The notes below the pieces were generated by a model. It was given only the letters and a program-made list of their open reading frames with translations, did not search any database and had not been told where the DNA came from. This document shows, in pieces, positions 13,499 to 15,481 of a stretch of 15,481 nt of DNA. Each line of letters begins with the position of its first letter. The first letter of the stretch is position 1. Made by a program: the position numbers and the translations under genes. Source of the DNA: a bacterium (GTDB taxonomy: Bacteria > UBA9089 > CG2-30-40-21); NCBI GenBank assembly GCA_030018795.1, contig JASEHA010000024.1, positions 1 to 15,481 of the forward strand. Direction: 5' to 3'.

Positions 13499-13699
13499 TT
13501 ATATCTTCCATAATAACTTTGCCATACAATTCAAGCAATAATGACTGCCCCTGTAGACTTCCAACCCACAGCTTGGGCATACATAATATGGCTTACTAAA
13601 TTGCCTTATTAGTGAAGCCGTAATCCCTGCACCGCCGATATAGGCAAGTGCTTCATATAGACTCTCTACCCAATTTTTGCTCATTTTATTCTTTTGCAT
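13499..13699 (-). CDS. Small zinc-ribbon protein
   Basis: 66 residues from ATG 13697-13699, which has GAGG 6 bases upstream inside the STAS-like gene, overlapping it by 14 bases. A TTG further upstream and an ATG at 13684 are weaker starts. Residues 15 to 36 form a weakly hydrophobic helix (SLYEALAYIGGAGITASLI). The C-terminus is a zinc ribbon, CPSC-x10-CLNC. It ends 10 bases ahead of the ATPase start, so the two are coupled. It may be the ATPase's partner, for instance a membrane tether or nucleic-acid sensor (inference). Confidence 0.75.
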   Translation of the reverse strand: MQKNKMSKNWVESLYEALAYIGGAGITASLIRQFSKPYYVCPSCGLEVYRGSHYCLNCMAKLLWKI

Positions 13700-14009
13700 C
13701 TTTATCCTCAAAATATTCCTTTGCCTTTCCTGTTACCCTTCGCAAAATATCCATATCTTTTTCAAGCATATATTCAATCTTGATCCGATCATCTAAAAAT
13801 AAGCTACCATAATTATCGTAAAACAAACAAACAATCGTTTCCCAAAAAGTGGCTGTAGTTGCCTTTATGTTTGAAAAATCAATAAACAGGATTGTGCCTT
13901 CCGTTTCCAGCCTTTCTGTAATTTCCTTAAACAATAGCAAGCCCTTTTCTATTGATGTCGCAAATCGACTATTAATTAACCTAAGAACAACAATCCTGTT
14001 CTCTCTCAT
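13686..14009 (-). CDS. STAS-like domain protein (DUF4325-like)
   Basis: 107 residues. The segment LINSRFATSIEKGLLLFKEI, then GTILFIDFSNIKATTATFWETIV, follows the DUF4325 plan: an SR near the start, a strand I-x-x-D-F-x-x-I, then a helix beginning near the phosphoacceptor position of STAS proteins. Here Thr51, Thr52 and Thr54 replace the usual Ser. STAS folds act as anti-anti-sigma or switch modules. The function of DUF4325 proteins is poorly known. GGAG lies 8 bases before the ATG. It overlaps the zinc-ribbon gene, which links it to the ATPase unit. Confidence 0.65.
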   Translation of the reverse strand: MRENRIVVLRLINSRFATSIEKGLLLFKEITERLETEGTILFIDFSNIKATTATFWETIVCLFYDNYGSLFLDDRIKIEYMLEKDMDILRRVTGKAKEYFEDKDAKE

Positions 14010-14025
14010 ATCACAGTCTCCTTTT

Positions 14026-14379
14026 TCAAAATGCTACTACCAGCTTCAACCCATGCAAAGTTATTCCTGTGCCAGCATTGTCGCCTGTTACAAAGTAATC
14101 ATACCCATAGTAAACACCTCCAAATAAGGACGACCCGATACTCCAAAGGTAATCAGCCTCTATACTAACAGCAACGCCACCACCTTCTCCAGTATAGAAT
14201 TTAGCACCTATAGGAAAAGACAACCCACTCTGTGCTCCTGTTACAATCCCATAGGAGTATGTTACTGTCGAGTTTTTGTAATTAGCGTTGACAGAGACAC
14301 CTCCATTTCCTGCCATACAATCATTTGTAAAAACCGCCATCGAGAAACATAAATAGACAAGAAACAAGATTTTTTTCAT
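14026..14379 (-). CDS. Secreted, small outer-membrane-like protein
   Basis: 117 residues from ATG 14377-14379 with GGAGGT upstream. A longer reading to 14424 contains this site and is rejected. The Sec signal peptide is MKKILFLVYLCFSMAVFTNDCMA, cut before GNGG. The mature part (about 94 residues) is Gly-rich and shows alternating hydrophobic strands (NSTVTYSYGIV, GVAVSIEADYLW, FGGVYYGYDYF), ending LKLVVAF. A terminal Phe after such strands is the sorting signature of outer-membrane beta barrels. It is short for a full 8-strand barrel and may oligomerise. A role in blocking superinfection by altering receptors, or in exit, is conceivable. No family recognised. Confidence 0.75.
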   Translation of the reverse strand: MKKILFLVYLCFSMAVFTNDCMAGNGGVSVNANYKNSTVTYSYGIVTGAQSGLSFPIGAKFYTGEGGGVAVSIEADYLWSIGSSLFGGVYYGYDYFVTGDNAGTGITLHGLKLVVAF

Positions 14380-14392
14380 AACACAACCTCCT

Positions 14393-14629
14393 TTATTGAA
14401 TACAATATCTAAATACCTCACCAATAATATCTACTAATAGCATAAACATATTCAATATTACTGAAAGAACTATGCTTATCCAGAAAGGAATATCGATATC
14501 TCTCCCTTGCCAACGAGACAACCAGAAGTCCAAATTCCTGTCTGTAAGACAGGATAGGAAAGTAAGAAAAAGCAATATAATACTAAAAACATGTAAAACA
14601 TATCTCCTTTCGACTAAGAACCTAACCAT
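14393..14629 (-). CDS. Small protein with two membrane helices
   Basis: 78 residues. Two transmembrane helices, about 11-28 (VLHVFSIILLFLTFLSCL) and 48-70 (IPFWISIVLSVILNMFMLLV), are joined by a charged loop with several Arg and Asp. GGAGG lies 8 bases before the ATG. Size and topology fit a class II holin, and the window does contain a transglycosylase without signal peptide, but that gene lies elsewhere under another promoter. An immunity or envelope protein is equally possible. Confidence 0.7.
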   Translation of the reverse strand: MVRFLVERRYVLHVFSIILLFLTFLSCLTDRNLDFWLSRWQGRDIDIPFWISIVLSVILNMFMLLVDIIGEVFRYCIQ

Positions 14630-14647
14630 TCACATCACCTCCTTTTT

Positions 14648-14995
14648 TTATTTTCCAACCTCTTTTAGGTATACGGCTATCTTTTTATTATATTGCGGAT
14701 AAGAATTTGACATGGTATTGACTATTTCTATTGCTTTCTTATATGCGACCCTATTCCTTTCGCACGCAGGACAATCATCTTTGCAGTGAGACTGTGTAGT
14801 AAGCATGCTTATTTCTTTCATGGTCAGGCATATGATATTGCCATTAACAATTCTTTCGTGTTGCATCATAGGCAAAAAAATAATAACCTCAATAGAAAAA
14901 GAATATCTGCCTTTTCTTACCTTGACAGCTTTATACCCTTCTCTTAAGAAGGTCTTTCTTATCATATTTCTATCTATTGACTGCAAGACAATCAT
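14648..14995 (-). CDS. Small protein of unknown function with clustered cysteines
   Basis: 115 residues, ATG preceded by GGAGG at 7 bases. The N-terminal half is basic with a beta-like stretch (YSFSIEVIIFLPMM). Around residue 70 to 80 lies HCKDDCPAC (C-x3-C-x2-C), a possible metal-binding knuckle. The C-terminus is a Lys-rich helix. No membrane segment or family recognised. It lies between the nucleotide-hydrolase-like gene and the two-helix membrane gene in the same operon. Confidence 0.7.
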   Translation of the reverse strand: MIVLQSIDRNMIRKTFLREGYKAVKVRKGRYSFSIEVIIFLPMMQHERIVNGNIICLTMKEISMLTTQSHCKDDCPACERNRVAYKKAIEIVNTMSNSYPQYNKKIAVYLKEVGK

Positions 14996-15058
14996 TTTTC
15001 TTCCTCCGTCTTAAAGGCATAGAGCACACAAAAGAAACATCTATGTCTATAATTCGTT

Positions 15059-15352
15059 TTATTTCTCACTCCTCTTCTCATCATCCAGCCACAGCATAAA
15101 CAGCACGTTGCACGCTGCATGAGCTAAATGATGTATCTCGCTTTCCTTATCAATAATTTCGCCTTTTTCATATGCGACCAGATGTCTCATCGCTGCGGCA
15201 AAGTATCGCTTGCTCTCAACACCTTTCCAACTCTCTTCGCCGTATTTGGTTGCTCCGTAATTCATGACATCTACTACTTGCTCTATAGCTGTCCATGGCA
15301 ATAAGTCCCACATAGCCTTGCCATGGTCTTGCTTCATCTTGTCCCCCCTCAC
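15059..15352 (-). CDS. dGTP/dATP diphosphohydrolase-like protein
   Basis: 97 residues. It follows the pattern of the dATP/dGTP diphosphohydrolase N-terminal family (all-alpha NTP pyrophosphohydrolase fold, MazG-like): K-x-D-x-GK, LLPWTAIEQVVDVMNYGATKYGEESW, then RYFAAAMRHLVAYEKGE, D-x-ES and HLAHAACNVLFML. The acidic and His residues expected to hold metal and nucleotide are present. Such enzymes cleave dNTPs to dNMP and pyrophosphate, and phages use them to adjust nucleotide pools. One related branch serves 2-aminoadenine genomes. The GTG start has AAGGAGG 7 bases upstream and overlaps the previous stop as GTGA. An ATG at 15337 is the alternative start (92 residues). Confidence 0.85.
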   Translation of the reverse strand: MRGDKMKQDHGKAMWDLLPWTAIEQVVDVMNYGATKYGEESWKGVESKRYFAAAMRHLVAYEKGEIIDKESEIHHLAHAACNVLFMLWLDDEKRSEK

Positions 15353-15481
15353 TTTTTTTCCTCCTTCCTAATCATCTTAAAAACATAGGCATCATCTGTC
15401 CCCACAAGGACTAACCTTTTTTTTAGAGATGCTTCTGTATTAGATGTTTTTACAGAAGACGAATATCTCTTACCTTTCTGT
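15349..15481 (-). CDS. C-terminal end of an upstream gene (partial)
   Basis: The minus strand is open from the window edge to a TGA at 15349-15351, giving 43 residues ending VGTDDAYVFKMIRKEEKK. The stop overlaps the GTG of the next gene by 4 bases (GTGA), the coupling seen throughout these operons, so it is probably real. A Ser/Lys-rich stretch precedes a strand-like LVLVGTDDAYVF. Too little is visible to name it. Confidence 0.6.
   Translation of the reverse strand, partial: QKGKRYSSSVKTSNTEASLKKRLVLVGTDDAYVFKMIRKEEKK

Noticed and set aside
15059..15352. Claim that the element has a 2-aminoadenine (Z) genome
   Set aside because: One diphosphohydrolase is not enough. No PurZ or specialised polymerase is visible in the window.
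1..15481. Archaeal virus origin suggested by C2H2 finger and DJR-like capsid
   Set aside because: Sigma70 promoters with 17-bp spacers, a lytic transglycosylase for murein and an outer-membrane-like protein all point to a bacterial host.
1..15481. CRISPR arrays, tRNA or rRNA genes, insertion sequences
   Set aside because: No regularly spaced repeats, cloverleaf-like segments, transposase genes or terminal inverted repeats were seen on either strand.

Overview
This 15.5 kb window is AT-rich and gene-dense and looks like part of a bacterial virus or integrated viral element. The most likely type is a tailless virus with a double jelly-roll (DJR) capsid and an internal membrane. The host looks bacterial and probably Gram-negative. 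The promoters are near-perfect sigma70 type with 17-bp spacers, almost every gene has a GGAGG-like ribosome binding site, and there are Sec-type signal peptides, a lytic transglycosylase and a small outer-membrane-like protein. I cannot name the host taxon.

Layout. (1) Positions 1 to 8115, minus strand, form one long operon of at least 15 tightly packed genes, many with ATGA-type overlaps. It starts at a strong promoter (8163-8191). First comes a protein of unknown function, then the candidate major capsid protein (6485-7480). Next is a set of small proteins with one or two membrane segments, including a duplicated two-gene unit (B-A-B'-A', 4990-6441). The operon continues with a transglutaminase-like Cys-His-Asp protein, a protein with a C-terminal J-domain, several beta-rich small proteins and a secreted protein. 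(2) Positions 8279 to 11391, plus strand, form a divergent operon under a consensus extended -10 promoter. It encodes a C2H2 zinc-finger protein, a Gln-rich coiled-coil protein, a small protein with two CxxC pairs and a tyrosine recombinase. (3) Positions 11504 to 12058, minus strand, hold a lytic transglycosylase with its own promoter and a 14-bp perfect palindrome next to the -35. (4) Positions 12136 to 12493 have no confident gene. (5) Positions 12494 to 15481, minus strand, form an accessory operon: a partial upstream gene, a dGTP/dATP diphosphohydrolase-like protein, two small unknowns (one with two membrane helices), an outer-membrane-like secreted protein, a STAS-like protein, a zinc-ribbon protein and an RecF/OLD-like AAA ATPase.

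How they may work together (inference): the left operon would build the virion, with capsid, membrane proteins, vertex or spike candidates and assembly helpers. The plus operon would control and integrate the genome. The transglycosylase would cut peptidoglycan during entry or exit. The right operon would adjust nucleotide pools, the cell envelope and competition with other elements. No packaging ATPase, polymerase, helicase or replication initiator is visible, so the window is only part of the element. The DJR assignment rests on reading fold-like sequence patterns, not on a search. It is the main point to test.
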